DNA from: Lanius collurio
Taxonomy: Eukaryota; Chordata; Aves; Passeriformes; Laniidae
Assembly (NCBI GenBank): GCA_020086605.1
Contig: JACBWW010000020.1
Location: 16,460,776 to 16,524,775 of the forward strand
Direction of reading: 5' to 3'
Length of the DNA stretch: 64,000 nt
In this document: positions 42,101-55,310 of the stretch, piece after piece
How the letters are laid out: every line of letters starts with the position of its first letter
How positions within the stretch are numbered: position 1 is the stretch's first letter
Translations under genes and position numbers: made by a program
The notes under the pieces: model-generated
What the model was told of the DNA's origin: nothing
What the model saw: only the letters and a program-made list of their open reading frames with translations
Databases searched by the model: none

Positions 42101-45100
42101 TGGTGAGTTACTTGTCTGTAGAGAAATTCTGTGCAAAAATATCCTTTTAGATAAAGTACAATGGTATTTTCAAAGGTAAATATCCTTTTAGATAAAATAT
42201 AATGTTTTATAACTTCTCTATGGGTTTTTTTTAATGTGAAGCCTTATATAATTCCTAAAGGATGTGAAATTCAAATGCCCTAAACAGTGAATACAGAGGA
42301 GAAACAGACAAGTCTGTTTCCATCCTTGACCCAAAGCAACGTATACAAGAAAAGTAGCAATTATAGCTTGGTTGTCATGATTTTATTGCAAAGAAGAGTG
42401 TCTAAACTGATGCTCATGGGCAGGATTTTGATTGGAAAATGAGCTATAGGAAATGAAGAATTTGAACTCAAGATTAGTGCTGTTGCAGAGGGCATGGAAA
42501 GGAATAGTGCTTGTAGGTGGGTTTTTTTTTTTCTGCTATGCCCATAGATAGGGTGGACGGGGGACTGACAGTTTAAAATTGAAGGCAGTTCAGGAGATTA
42601 GGAAATATCCATGCTGCCATTCCGGGATTTGTTGTTCTCCAGTCCACCACAGGATTTTCCTGAGCAGCTGAGGCTTTACAGACCCACACAGTGAAAAGGC
42701 ACTGACAGGTGCTCCTGTGGAAGTTTTGATTTCATGGCAGAGATACACAGGAGTTAGTGAAGAGTGAAGAGATTAATTTTAGCATCATTCCCTCCATTGT
42801 CCCATGACCAAAGGTTCAGAGATCTGGGCTATGCTGGCTATCTGGTGTTATGAGAAAACAGCCAGGACGTTTAATGAATTGAAATTTGGAGCATTGTTTT
42901 ACATGAATCATGTCTGGATGCTTATTTAATCTTTGCATATTTGTTTATGGATTTTAATGAATGTATTTATTTCTGGTACCTATAGTTCAAATTAATGAAT
43001 ATTAGAAAAAGTTGATTACCTGGTTATGTCCACTGTCATTTCTTTGTGGTAATGAAATATCACTTCTAAAAAAGACACTTGATAAGACAAAAAGGCAGCA
43101 AATTACAAAATATAAATTAATAAATCTTAATTTCTAATAGGTGGAAACAGTATTCTGGAGTTTTATGTTACATGTATATTGTTATATAAAACAGTACATT
43201 AACATTGTCAGTAAATGCATTCATTAATGCATTCAGAGTTAGACTAGAAATTCCTATAAGAAGAGTTCCTGATTCTGAGAGCCACAGAGGAAAGAGTGGT
43301 TATCTGCTTCAGGATAGGGGTTGTCTATTTTTAGGTATGGTGGTATGCATTCCTTGGGCTCCCCTTTCTGTTGGAATAATGAAGATACAAAGTGTAATGG
43401 CTTTTGTGACTGGAACTTTTGTCTGCCCTGGAGGGATGCAACATCAACCCTTCTAAATGGTTTTAGTTAGTGTTTCTGTGATCAGCATGTATGCTAATGA
43501 TGTAGAAGGAAAAACCTGGGAATCCACTCAAGAGCTCTGAGCTCCCATTTTCCCTGTTGACAATGCTTTACACTGTTACATATGACATTTTGAAAGCAAA
43601 AAATCTTCTGTGTCAAGTGGTGCTGGATGGAGTAGCCATAATTCCTTGTGGAAGGGCTGTGGGTGAAGTTGTGACTCTGTTTGCCTTCCTGTGCAGGAGA
43701 ACACTCCAGGGGGGACACAACTGCAGCAAGAAGGGAGCACTTGGACCACTTGCTGCTGCTGCAGCTGTACTGACCTGCTGCTCAAGCTGAGTCTGGATGG
43801 TTCATCCATCTTGTGGGCAGCTTGCAGACTCCCACCTTCCTTCAGGCATGGGCAGGCCTTTCTTAGACCCCAGTTCCTCAAGGGACTGCATAGTTCTTCC
43901 TGTATCCTGCTGTTAAAATATAGGGGAACCCATCATGTTCCCCTGGCAAAACTATACCTCTGCATGTAAACAGGGAGGGACCACAGAGCTGTGAGAAAGA
44001 GAGGTGGATGCAGATGGTCAGCAATTCATTGGAGCTGGGAACCCTTCTGTTACCATGCCTTGGGGCTGATGCTAGGTTGGTCTGGGCTGAATAATTATTT
44101 TGGCAACAGCATTCATCTCTGTCTTGCACAGGACCCTTTGAAGCACAATAGGATTTGGTAGGTGAAGTGCAGATGTGCTATGTAGTGTTTGCTCATCATG
44201 TTGAAAGCAGTAGACTTGCTGTTAATTTGTGTGTGCACAGTATCTCTAATGCTTTTAAAATGGCATGAGGTCTCTTCAGGCCAGCTGTACTCTGCAGTCT
44301 CACTTATATCTGGCTATGTACCAAGGATGAGCTATGGCAAGCAAACACTAAGTGCATCTTCATCAGAGGCTGTGTGGTCTGCAGTAGCCAGAAATTTGGG
44401 CATGACTTTGTGGCCAACATTGATTTGCCTTGACTGACTCCTGAAGGACTTGTGTCCATCCCTCTGTAATCAAAAGGGAAATAATGACGGTTTGTAGTTA
44501 TTTGTAAGTCCCATTTATAGGTAACAGTTATAAATGTGATTTTTTTTTCTTTTTTTCCCCCCACCATTTTAGAAGCAGATTTTATCACTATTATAGAGAG
44601 TGATGCCTCTAAGCCATTCATTGGAAACCATGATCCAACAATGTGGCTAGGAGAAAGACTAGGATTTTATACAGATTTTGGTCCAAGCACAAGAGATCAC
44701 ACTTGGGGGTGAGTCATCTTTACATGCACAGTGACAGTAAATAGATGTAAATACACTGCCCAATACAAACTGCAATAATATAGAATCAAAGAATAGCAGG
44801 AATAATAATCACTATAATCACTTGTTGAAGTATTTCTTTTAGGAAGAGGCTTTGATTCATTAGCATTACCATGCAATGTGGATGGAATTTTCTCATTGTT
44901 AAACATGATCAGGTTTTGGTGCCTGCCCCTGTAAGCTGCTTTGGTTTTGCATCCTGCCCTTTAATGTACAAATTTGGAAGGTTAGCATTCCAACTACTGT
45001 ATATGATGCCCTTTTCACATTATTTTGTTTTGGGCTATGATAAATTTATATTTTAGACTTAAAAACATGATAGTATTTGGAAAATGTAGTGCATCGGAAG

Positions 45101-48100
45101 CTATGAGAAATTTTCAATTCATTAAATCCAGTTTGGGCTGTATAATGGGAAATGAGAACAGAGAGATGCATACCTATTTTGTGTCTAGTTTTTCCTGAAT
45201 GCTTGACCACCAACCAGTTGCATATCTTTAAATATCTTTGCCCTCTGGAAAAATAGTGGCATATAATGTGGCTTTTATTTTTCAGGAGGATATACACATC
45301 TCTATGGCAGATGGAACTTCCTACTGATGGTGCAATGGCTATTTAATTTTTGCCATGTGTGAGGGGCATTTAGTAACTTTCTTCTTCCAAAGCCTGTCTA
45401 TTTGAAGCAGAATGGGGCAGAGAAGTCATTCTCTGAGATTTTATTGATGAAATACATTGAAAAACCTGATGCAAAATGTCCAAACAGAAGCTGAAAAAAG
45501 AGAAATCTCCAATTTTAAGGATGTATTTCTACCTAGTTCTACTTTTAATAAAATACATTTTAATATCTGGTAGTGTAAAATTCTGTTTTGCCTGAAATAC
45601 AGATTGTGAAATGCTCAGTAAAAGAATTCATGTTTATGGAATAATATTTCTTAGTATAGGAATTAATTTGATAATACAGTTTTAGACATGTACTAAAGCA
45701 GTATTTTAGAGGGAAACCTTCTATATTCAGAAAAAAACCACTAGAGAGGGTCAGTATTCTGGTCTTACAGTTTTGTTCAATGACTGTTAGTCTTCTGCTC
45801 ACATTTGCCTATTTAGTTCACACCTTTGATGCTTGTGAACTACAAAATGTAACTTTTTGCCTCTCCTCATGTAGGATTATGGCACTTTCAAGGTATCCAA
45901 TTGTAAAATCGACCCATCACCTCCTTCCATCTCCAGAGGGAGAGATTGCACCTGCCATCTCCCTGACTGTCAACTTCACAGGGAAGCTGGTTGATTTTGT
46001 TGTTGCTCATTTCGGAAATGAAGAGTGTGTATTTAATTTATTTTTACATATAGTGTACAAAATCATGTAATGTAATTTGTAAACTTCTGGGATTTCTTTT
46101 GTACCCTTTAAAATCTGCTGCTGTAATACTGGTTTGAGCGGGGCACATTTGAAGAAATAGTATGACAGTTTAAAATGGGTTAAACTACTGGTTTAAAATT
46201 TTGAAACATTTTTTAAGTAGGACAAATGTGTCGTGCAAAACTCAGCTGAACTTACTATCTGAATTAATAGAGATTTAAAGATATTGTTTTGCAAAGTCAC
46301 AACAAATGATAGGGCTACAGATGCATCTCAGTGCAGGATAGCATCCTGACTTTTTGCGTATGAATAGATCTATTACATTCGACAACAAGTGCAGATAGGT
46401 ACAGTTAGAGATAGCATAAATGGAAAAACGTTATTTATTAAAAATAAAAGGTAACAAATCTGAAACCTCCAAGAAAGGACAGTGTTGCAACAGCAGCAAA
46501 AATATCCATCAGTTTCCTTCTGAGTGTATGCAAGTGGAAATATGAAGTCTGATCTCTCAATTCAGAAAAGCAAAATTATACAAGTAACTCAAATAAGTGA
46601 TGGAAAAGAATAAGGTATATTTTTCAATTCTTGAAAACAATGTTTTGATTACTTGTGTGCAATGAATATTAATAAGAGATAGTTTTGTGAATGCTTCATG
46701 TAGTTGTAATTTCTGTTATATTTGATGGGATATCTAGTATGTTTGTGGCTGTGTAGTAAGATTTGGAATTAAAAAAAAAGAAAAGTTACAATTCATGGAG
46801 AGGCAAATTTATGGATAGAGTGCAGAATAATATAACACAAAGAAGCTGCTCAGAAAGCCATAGGAATTCTCTGTATCCCATTTCCTTCCCCTGTGTAGAA
46901 ACTGCACCAAACCTGCAAATTGTTTATAGATTTTCCCATTTACTAAACAAATATAGTTGTCAGAAATCACTCCCCATTTTTAACTCTAGAAAGGAATTTA
47001 ATTCTGTGCCTCACACAGATGATTAGACTTGCCTGTCTGAGAAACTGTTTTTCAAAGTAGAAGAAAATAACATTTTATTCTCCCCTGGCAGAGAAATGAG
47101 ATCAAGATGAAGGAGAAAATATGAGGAGACATATGGGAAATGAGTGCAAATTAAATTGTGTTTTAGAGGGGAATGAATTTGTAACTAAATGCTGTGCATA
47201 ACTAGTTTTTAGTATTTTTTTTCTGCTTCTTAGGTTGACTGCAGAATACTGGATTACTAGGGTTGTTTTTAAATACAATTTTTAAAATGTGGGAATATAA
47301 ATATTTAAAGATAATTATTGTAAAAGATCCTGTCTTCTGGAGAGGTGTAATTATGGAAAGAGCAGGCAACTTCATACATACCTAGGTCAGGCTTCTATTT
47401 AAGTGTTTGGAGGGGTTTTTGTCTCCTGTCTGTGTGTTCTTTCTCCCTAATGCATTTGCTTCACTCAGGAGTACCACTATTTAGAAAGCATAGCTGCACT
47501 TAAATTTTTGTCTTCTTCTGGGTTTACAGATTCCAAAATCAGCTCTCTCTGTCAATGTAATTTAGCCCAGACTACCAAAATCTAGAAGACAACATGATTT
47601 ACACAACCGTTTAAAGTCATTAACATGAAGAATCATAGAAAGAGAACAGCTTTTGCACTACTTTATGACAAATCCCAGGGTAGGGACTGGGTTCCAGTGA
47701 AGTATTTTACAGGCCCCACACTATCACTTTTGGTCAAGTTGGAACTCTTGTGTAAATTCTGTTAAGGAGATATAGAATGCATGCCAAATGTAATTAAGTA
47801 ATGCTAATGATGTAACTCAAGTTACATTTCATAAATTATGGGCCCCAGTTTTAAGACTATATTTACCATAATCTATCCATTGTAAAATTTTTGTTAGCAT
47901 ATAAGTTCTTATTATGGACCACAGTGTGCTAGCACAGTTAAATTTTAAATGCAAGCAGAGACAAAGCCTTAGATAACCAAAACACTAACATTCACATTTC
48001 ATAGTGGTGGGATCAGTATTAAAAACAAAACAGTAATAGAGAATGTTGTTCCTGTAATAGATAGAAAGAGAATGTGAATTACATCTACCATGGCCGTGTG

Positions 48101-51100
48101 GCTTTTATCAAATGTAGTGATAATTTTGAATCAATGAGCTTTTTGTGAACTTTCATACTCTCTAATACTGAGCAACACAAAGGGTACCAGATTAATTTGT
48201 GGTTTACTATGTCATAGTACAAAGATTCTGAGCTAAAATGTATATGTCTTAAAGTATTTTCCATTTCTTTCAGAGAAGACTTGGACAGAAAACTCCAAGC
48301 AATAGCTGTTTCAAACATATTGAAGACTAGCTCTAAGCAAGTTGTATTTCTAGGATACATCACTTCAGCTCCTGGATCCAGAGACTATACTGAATTAATA
48401 AAAAATGGAAATGTCCGGGTAATATAAGAACACTGCATCTTTAGAGAAAATATATCTTGGAAACACTCAGCTTAATATTTCAAACTGGTAACTTAATATA
48501 GACAGAGAATAAAATACATTCCCATTTATGAATACAGTCTTTAGCTACCACATGATATGTTGCAGAGAAGGTGGAGTTACACAATGAAAGAACAAGAGGC
48601 AATGGACAGCAGTCGTCACAAGAGAAATGCCAGAAGAAATAAAAAGTTGCAGGGCTGTCAAGCATTAGAACAGGGGCCTGGTGAAGTTGTGAAACCTTCA
48701 TCCTTGGAGATATTCAAAAGTTGGCTGCATAAGGCCCTGAGCAACCTAAGTTGCTTTGACCAGGGTTAGGAGTAGGTGACCTCCAGACAGCCTCTAGTTC
48801 TGTGATTCTGTTAAAAATGAGCTCCACATTAAGAGATGTCAAACAATTGTCTGATTTCTCTGTCTAACAGTGAAGTTTTTTCTTTCTACCTTATTACAAT
48901 GTTTAGGCAAAATATTTTTCTGCAGTGAGTTTACACATTGTTACTGATTTAACACCTAACCAGATGAACACCCACCTTATTTCTCTGACCTTCTTCCCTT
49001 TCACTTCTAGGATATTGACAGTACAGATCGTGACAGATGGTGTAGCTATATTATGTATCGTGGAGTAATAAGGTAATGTAAAGTGAATCACTTATTTGTT
49101 GGTTTAAGTATCTTTATGGTTATCCGCTTTATAATCTCTTGTAAATGATTGTGGAAGACTCTCACATTCCGGAACTATTATTATGGGCAGTTGGATTTAT
49201 CATAAAATAATGTGGATCTCAGGATTACAAGAGCTGGTGTATTTCTGAATATAATTTGCAAAGATACTATTAATTACAGGTTTCATCATTCTGTGTCAAA
49301 AGCCTTCAGATCTACTCTGCTTTGGTAACATAAAACTACATTTTTCCAAAGCTCTGGCTTTGCAACTTCGTTCTAAAATGTGAAGGCTATGCCCTTATTT
49401 GTATGTGACACAGGAGATACAGATTTTGAACTATGATCTTAGGGTTTGTTGAAGCAAAATGTTGATCTAATCTAGCCAATCTTTATGCTGGATTTAGTGG
49501 AAACTTGAACTGTGTAGACCCATATTGAGGCACAGGACCTATGCACTCTGTATCTTTTAATACCAAATTGCTTGTAAATCATTCTCTTGATGATGTATGG
49601 ACCAGAATGAAATTCAGCTTGTCCTGAATAAACTATGCAAATTCTGCAGTGTTTACAGGAGTAATTTGATGGCTGTCTTAACAGTATTAAGTAAAAAAGA
49701 CAAAAAAGGCAACTAAAAAAGCCCAACTAAAACTGTGTGAAATCTGAATTGATCTCATTATTCATTCAATTGATGCTTGAGTTTCTTTTTTGATATTGAA
49801 ATCCTTTCAGTGAAAACTTGATGAACTTATACCAACTTTCATATCCTAAAGCTGTAATTTTTAAAAAAAGTTTTTAGACATAAAACTTACTTTTACTGTC
49901 AAATGATTTTTCAGTATTTTTTACTTGTGACATGGTGTTATGATCCTGTTTATGGAGCACTTCCATTTTCTTGAAGGTGAGATTCACAGAAATGGAAAAT
50001 TGTGTTGATAAGTTAAAGCATAACTCTTGGGGGAAAAAAGATACATTCATTAAGAATGTGGTGAAATTACCTTGAGTTATTTCTTCAAACTAACTCTTCT
50101 CATGTTTGATAGGCTGGGTTATGCCCGCATATCTCATGCTGGTTTAAGTGATTCAGAAGTCCAGATGGCCAAATTTAGAATCCCAGATCATGAGGATAGC
50201 TATGTTGACAATGACAGAATTGTCACTGATCCCAGCCAAGTTCCTGAGGACATCCATTTCAATCCCAGGTCAGTGTGTCTCATAGGAAATGAAGGGGATG
50301 ATGTATCTTGTAAAAGAGAAGTCTAGGAACAAAATTATTTCTTAAGTGGGAGACACTGATCAGTATCCAATTGAGCAGAAGAGTAGGAGATAAGAACTTC
50401 TGATCTGTAATTCCATTTTTTCGATTGATTTGGCATGTGCCTTGGGAAAATCAGTCTGCTGCGTCACAGCATAAATTGCAAGTAATGCTCATTTCACCCA
50501 GGCAATTAATTTCTGAGATTGTTTGATAAGGGTATTTGCCAAGTGGTGTGGTGACTCATTTTATAGATGGTGAAAGATCTCCCATGTTTCTCAGCACTTT
50601 GGAGACTGGGGTCTTAAAATACTGTTACTTAGAATACTAATTAGAATATATACATAAAATACTTTTTGCATAAGCATTTCAACTGTATAATTGGAGCAAA
50701 AATTAAAGAGAATGCCTGAGGCAGTATGTTACATGTGTCAAGAAGGAAAAGAAAGGACTAGCTTTAATGTAAAAGAGTTATATATTTCTAAATTGCTGTC
50801 ATTTACCACTGGTATTGCATAAGGAAGAGAAATATGGAGAAAGATGTTTATTCTAATATTAATATCAGTGAAAGAGTCATGAAGTTTGCGGATGTTGCCA
50901 CAGAGAGATAATTTCCAGCAATGCCATGTTTACTACTCCTAACACGCATAATGCAGAATGTATTGCTTTCTCATATGCACCCAACAGTTGAGCTTACTCA
51001 CTTTTTATGCACCACTCAGCCACTGACTTTCTGTCTAAGCAAGAGTTTGCCCAGGCTTTTCCACATGATGGAACTTGCCTACAGTTAGCATTCACATTCA

Positions 51101-51849
51101 GATTTTTCTCAGTTGACTTCAGTACAGAACCTTGTCCTAATTTCTTTTGTATGCCTATAATCAGAAAATGTATACCCTATTGGAATAGATTTAACTTTTT
51201 CTGATTAACTCAACTTCTTTAGAAATACAATGGTACTGCTCTCAAATATTACTTAGCACTGATATTTTGAGTAAGTACTCCATTTTACTTTTGCAAGTCT
51301 GTCTACCATAACAGTCAGTTGTCAAAACTTTCGTATTTAAATATGGTGTGAAAAATTACAATTTTCACCATAATTTTCATAAGTGAGATGTACAATATTA
51401 GTAAAAGGGTTGACTATTTTAATACTATGGGTGTTTAAATAACATCCCCACTGAAATCAGGACTGAAAACTTAGCTTAGAATTGGTGTAGATAAATGCAA
51501 CACACAGCTTTGTCAGCAGGAGTTCCAATTGCAGACTGCCTATGGCATCAATGGAATCAATGTAATTAATCGTCTCCATTATACTCAAAGACCCTCAGAA
51601 GGAGAGGGTTCATAGAATCTGATTTACACTCAAGTGGGGTTGGGGCCTGTTTCTGAAATAAACTGCCTAGAACATTCAGAAGTAGGGTAGTAATTGTATG
51701 CTTTAATTGCATGGGTTAAATAATGTTGTAATAGTATTGCTTTGTTGAATATTTTTCTTAGGTTTGGATCTTATAAAGATGGACATAATTATTTGCCTAT
51801 TCATCACTTTCATATGAGCACTCCTAAATATTTTAAATGGACAAATTAG
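27012..51849 (+). CDS. CWH43: CWH43 / PGAP2-interacting protein, 16 coding exons
   Basis: Exons: 27012-27054, 27895-28086, 31051-31171, 31319-31473, 32806-33007, 34103-34191, 35478-35732, 38485-38610, 40712-40791, 41725-41830, 44573-44708, 45875-46024, 48274-48418, 49011-49072, 50113-50268, 51762-51849. They total 2106 nt (701 aa; human about 699), with GT-AG junctions and consistent phases throughout. The start [15 protein letters not shown] aligns with the human start. Residues 1-420 form the multi-pass N-terminal half (PGAP2/Frag1-like), with [26 protein letters not shown] and [15 protein letters not shown]. Residues 422-701 form a soluble domain related to the endonuclease/exonuclease/phosphatase fold: FGYDNEG, E465 in [14 protein letters not shown] (507-511), H547 in VVAHFGN. 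Known: yeast Cwh43 exchanges GPI-anchor diacylglycerol for ceramide; the vertebrate protein is a membrane GPI-processing factor. Position 580 reads GYITS where active EEP enzymes have GDxN, and 633-636 reads SDSE where they have SDH. Identity is very secure; catalytic status is inferred. Confidence 0.97.
28337..28508 (+). repeat. Direct repeat copy 1 (intron 2 of CWH43)
   Basis: A segment of about 170 bp that recurs at 29486-29656 with a constant offset of 1149 bp over most of its length. Shared blocks include gagtgatgcccaatagga, gtatcactcaaataccagca and gacaatgggtatggataaga, with only about ten differences. No open frame or known element was recognised. Confidence 0.92.
29486..29656 (+). repeat. 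Direct repeat copy 2 (intron 2 of CWH43)
   Basis: The partner of the repeat at 28337-28508, in the same orientation. The flanks of the two copies differ, so the duplicated unit is about 170 bp. Either a local duplication or two insertions of an unrecognised element would explain it. Confidence 0.92.
30554..30673. repeat. Long imperfect hairpin (inverted repeat) in CWH43 intron 2
   Basis: Arm 1 (30554-30611) and arm 2 (30618-30673) are reverse complements over about 56-58 bp with roughly 85 percent match and a 6-nt loop. Matching blocks include tgactgctcctgtctaa and cttttgccacag on arm 1 and their complements on arm 2. The transcribed strand of CWH43 pre-mRNA would fold into a long stem. No TE family was recognised. 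Confidence 0.9.
33016..33175 (+). repeat. Compound trinucleotide microsatellite
   Basis: A tract of about 160 bp made of successive (TAC)n, (TAT/TTA)n, (CAT)n, mixed TTA/TCA and (CTA/CTG)n blocks. It begins only about 8 bp after the donor of CWH43 exon 5 (GTAAGT at 33008). A run of isoleucine and leucine codons read through it is an artefact. Confidence 0.97.
34444..34507 (+). mobile_element. CR1 3' tail, sense
   Basis: Within CWH43 intron 6 the sequence gttggacttgatgatctgag, aggtcttttccaaccttag, tgattctatt is the classic CR1 3' end in the plus direction. The upstream part (from about 34290) may belong to the same copy but is too diverged for me to assign. Confidence 0.75.
41098..41187 (+). 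mobile_element. Diverged CR1 3' tail
   Basis: The segment near gcagcctgacctcatgtagg followed by acctcctgaggtttcttccc and ttctatggttctat resembles the CR1 end (dispute over a few bases aside, the GACCTC...TTCC...TTCTAT order is kept). It lies in CWH43 intron 9 and is short and old. Confidence 0.5.
42137..42200. repeat. Short direct duplication in CWH43 intron 10
   Basis: The string aaatatccttttagataaa occurs twice about 43 bp apart (42137 and 42179), with related sequence between. It is a small tandem duplication with no evident function. Confidence 0.75.
48555..48811 (+). mobile_element. CR1 3' end, sense
   Basis: Located in CWH43 intron 13. It contains a CR1 3' order of motifs: gtgaagttgtgaaaccttcatcc and ttggagatattcaaaagttgg (CR1: tggaggtattcaagaccagg), ctgagcaacctaagttgctt, ggtgacctccagacag and tctgtgattctgtt. 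It is 5'-truncated and inserted in the same orientation as the gene. Confidence 0.82.
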
Positions 51850-52182
51850 AGCAAGAAGATAAAATAATATTGGGACCAACAAAGAAAGGTTTGTTGCTTG
51901 AAACTGAATTGGCAGCCTACCTGGTTTAAAGATGAGCAGCTCCCATGCTGCACAACACTGTGAATGTCTGTGTAATAGTTGGTGATTTTCTTCTTTAATG
52001 AGCTGCCATCACTGTGAGGGAGGGAAGATGCATGCATTTTGATAGACTGTTATCTACCTTGGCCAGATACCTGCTTTGTATGCAGCAAAGCAAGGGTGGG
52101 AACTTGCTTTGACATCAACTTCTTCAGCTTTTGTGGAGGTATCATATATCATGAAATTTCAGAGTGCTATTGCTGCTATTGC

Positions 52183-52188
52183 AATAAA
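52183..52188 (+). terminator. CWH43: Candidate poly(A) signal of CWH43
   Basis: An AATAAA (in gcaataaaaagc) lies 334 nt after the CWH43 stop codon and is followed by a GT/T-rich stretch (about 52255-52285) suited to CstF binding. A second AATAAA is at about 52598 beside an A-rich run. Either could be used; the first is the simpler choice. Confidence 0.5.
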
Positions 52189-54566
52189 AAGCTTGGCCAT
52201 GGGTTTCTCAAAACAGGAATGGAACTAGTGTATTTTTTAATTGGGAGATATGCAGTAAGTATGTGTTTGAAGTGTGTGCATTTTTGACTCAAACAGTATT
52301 TACATCTGCTGCTATTCTACATTTTATTTTTAAATGAGTTTTACAACAATTTGTAGATAACTGATGTTCATAATACTGGAGAAAAAGAGGTGACTTTTAT
52401 AGATTTCCTTTTATTAACTGGACATTAGACACTTCAATGCTTTTACAAAGGGAATAGTGAAGTACGTCTGAATAGTTATGGTTGTGAGGCACCTACATGA
52501 ACACACTGATGAAGAATGAAAAACAACCATGCTCAGCATAGCAAGGTTTCTGAGAAGGGAGAAAAGTTGGTTCTTACTTTTATTTAAAATGAACTATAAT
52601 AAAGAAAAAAAACCAAACCAAACAAACAAAAAAGCAAAAAAAAAAAAAGCTTTGTTCCTTTGCTATCATTACACATTAGTAGGACTAAATAGAGGTGTTG
52701 CTTTTTTGACCTAGGCAGTGAATTCCCTATAATGTAATGCACATGTGACAATGTAAAATGTTGTGCCATCTCGGGGATCTCTTGGCAACATCTTGTATAT
52801 TTAGGTCCTGATCCTTTTGTATACATGCAGAGCTTCCCTTAAACAATGAGGACATCTTCAGTGTTGTCCAAAGGATGTTTCCTGCTTGTGAGAAACATGC
52901 TAGATAATTTAAGTGACCCACTCAGTTTGTAAACCACATTTGTGATGCTGGTATTTAGTACTGTGTGTCTTTCCAGTAATATCTAAGCATACCATAACTG
53001 AAAGTAATAGGATGTGTTGCAGGAAGGAGGGTGGATATTTTTTCCTCCCTCTAATTCTTCACCATATATGTTTGAGAACAGCTTGAGCATAGTCAATTTT
53101 ATTGTTTCTCTATGTCAGCAAATACAGGATGCATTTTTACCCAGAGTTTCTTGTTCTATGGAGTCAGGTAATTGCTACCAGCACCAAATTTGTCACTTTA
53201 CCTGGTCACCTGTTGTTTTTCTCCCTTGTTTGTAGAGCTGTGTTTCTGAGGGTGAAACTGATCACTGGTCCTTGTGGACAGAGGATACCTGAAAGGCATT
53301 TAAACGTCTCAGTGGTTATATATTCATCATCTCAGATCTATCTGACAATTAACCAGCCAATGGTGTACTAATTTCTCACCTATGGGTGCTGTGTGTGTCT
53401 TTACAAGCTCTCTGAACTTGTTCTCTGTGTGACTCTCCAGCAAGACAGGATGAATTATGTTTTGGAGTGATAGAAGTGATTTTCTTGCACTTCTGGCAGT
53501 TTTCTTCTGCAAACACCAATAGCCCTTTTCTCTACTTTCTCCCAACTTGCAAAAGCAGCTGGCACTGGCACCAACATTGCACATTGCTCTGAGTATCCTA
53601 ATTTATTTTCAGCATGCCCTCTGATGCACATCAAGCCGCCCATTTGCCTTTTCATAGTCTTTTCAGAACATTATCTTGCCGCATTACTTAACATTCTCCA
53701 CAGGCTGAGTCTGCAAATATCTTGTAATGTGAGCAGTTTATTAATGTGAAATGCAAGAAATGATACATATAAGTACAAAAAGCTTGAAAACTCCTAATTT
53801 TTTAACAATTAAAAAATAGGATGAAGATATTTTTCAAGAATTCAGACAGCATAACATGACTTGGATAACAGATCAGATTATAAATCATATCTGTATGTAA
53901 TCTTCAAGGTCTCTGAGCATACTTTGATGGATTTTTTTAAAGGATTTAGACATATTCACTCCCTTAGAAAGGTTCATGTGGACAGTGACAAAATCTAAAC
54001 TTTGAATATTCTCTTCTTCTAAGTAGTTTGTGTAGTTTAATGTATGTAATTAGTAGCTAATATTTGTTGACACGTGCATTATTTTATCAGAAAGAGTAAG
54101 AAAAAGCATGACCACAAACTGTTTGTATACTTCTACTACTGTGGTTAGAATTGGGAAGCTAAAACTAAACTTTATTTGTCCTTACATCTATGCACTGATC
54201 TAATCCCTTGTATCTCAGTGGTTTAGAAAAATGTGCATTATATATCTAAGTCACAATCACTGTTTCAAACTATGACAGAAATGTGCTAGAACAGGTCCTG
54301 CTGCAGGGGTGTGTGACTAATCTTTTAGTTTTCTAGTCATACTCTCTACATCTCAACTTTCATAAGAAAGTATGTTATGAAAGAAGTTTGTGAATATCTT
54401 TATGCATTCTGAGATTGCTTGCAAAGAAAAAAAGTATAAAATAAGCATTATTTACTAAAGGCTTGAACTTTTGCTGGTTGTAAAAGGTCTAGATTACATA
54501 TATCTGACTTCTAAATAATATGTATTCTGTTGCACTCCAAATCTCATCCTCTGACATTTTGTGCAG

Positions 54567-54656
54567 GTCAGTTGAAGTTTTTAGGAATGTACAGGAAGAG
54601 ACAGCAGTATATCAGAAGCCTACCAATGTGTCTCTTGGAATAAAAAAGAATTCTAG
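54567..54656 (+). CDS. Exon-like segment, unidentified protein (internal exon)
   Basis: A good acceptor (tttgtgcag) and donor (AG then GTAACA) bound a 90-nt segment whose phase-2 frame is fully open. It encodes 30 residues with ordinary composition (SVEVFRNVQEETAVYQKP and onward). It ends in phase 2 and joins without frame break to the segment at 55311. Its start phase also fits CWH43 exon 15 (ends AG), so an alternative CWH43 3' end is conceivable. I do not recognise the protein. A possible earlier exon is 53119-53167 (49 nt, in compatible phase), which is weaker. Confidence 0.35.
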
Positions 54657-55310
54657 GTAACATATATTAGAGCAACTTCTGAGAGTAATTGTACTGGATT
54701 CTTCAGCAGGGTGGGGACTCCAGTCTCCTCGTACATATATGTTCCTGCCTTGACTCAGGCATTTCTATGTGTATTGTAAACTTAGCTTCAGGAGCAGTGA
54801 CTCCGGTGTTGTCACAGAGCACTCCAAAACCTGGGAGCTGCTGTTCAAACCTCTTGGGCTAAGAAAGACCTGAATTGTTATTTCCTATTTCCAAATACAG
54901 CGTTGCAGCTACAAGCTGAGCAGAAGTTAGACACACCCTTTGGTTTTGAACCAGAGTTGATGTTATTGAAACAAGTTGTTGCAGCTTAAGTGTACAGGTA
55001 ACCAGTTCCCACCTGTCTCGCTGAAACGCAACCCTGAGAATGTTCACAGTCCTCTGCTGACAGTGAGGGAGCTTTGTGTCCCCAGAGAGAGATGCTGGCT
55101 GTTTTGATGCACCTCCAGTGTTCAGGAAGAAATTCTGAGCTGCTCTCAAGCTTGGCTGCTTAGAGTGCCTCATGATGAATTAAGAGAATTTAAACTTTTA
55201 AACTGAAGATGAAAAAACCCTATAAATGAAATGTAAGAATTTAAGTATCAGCTATCAACAGCCCTGAAACATGTTTTTTCTCATATATGTAAAATGACAT
55301 TTGTTTACAG

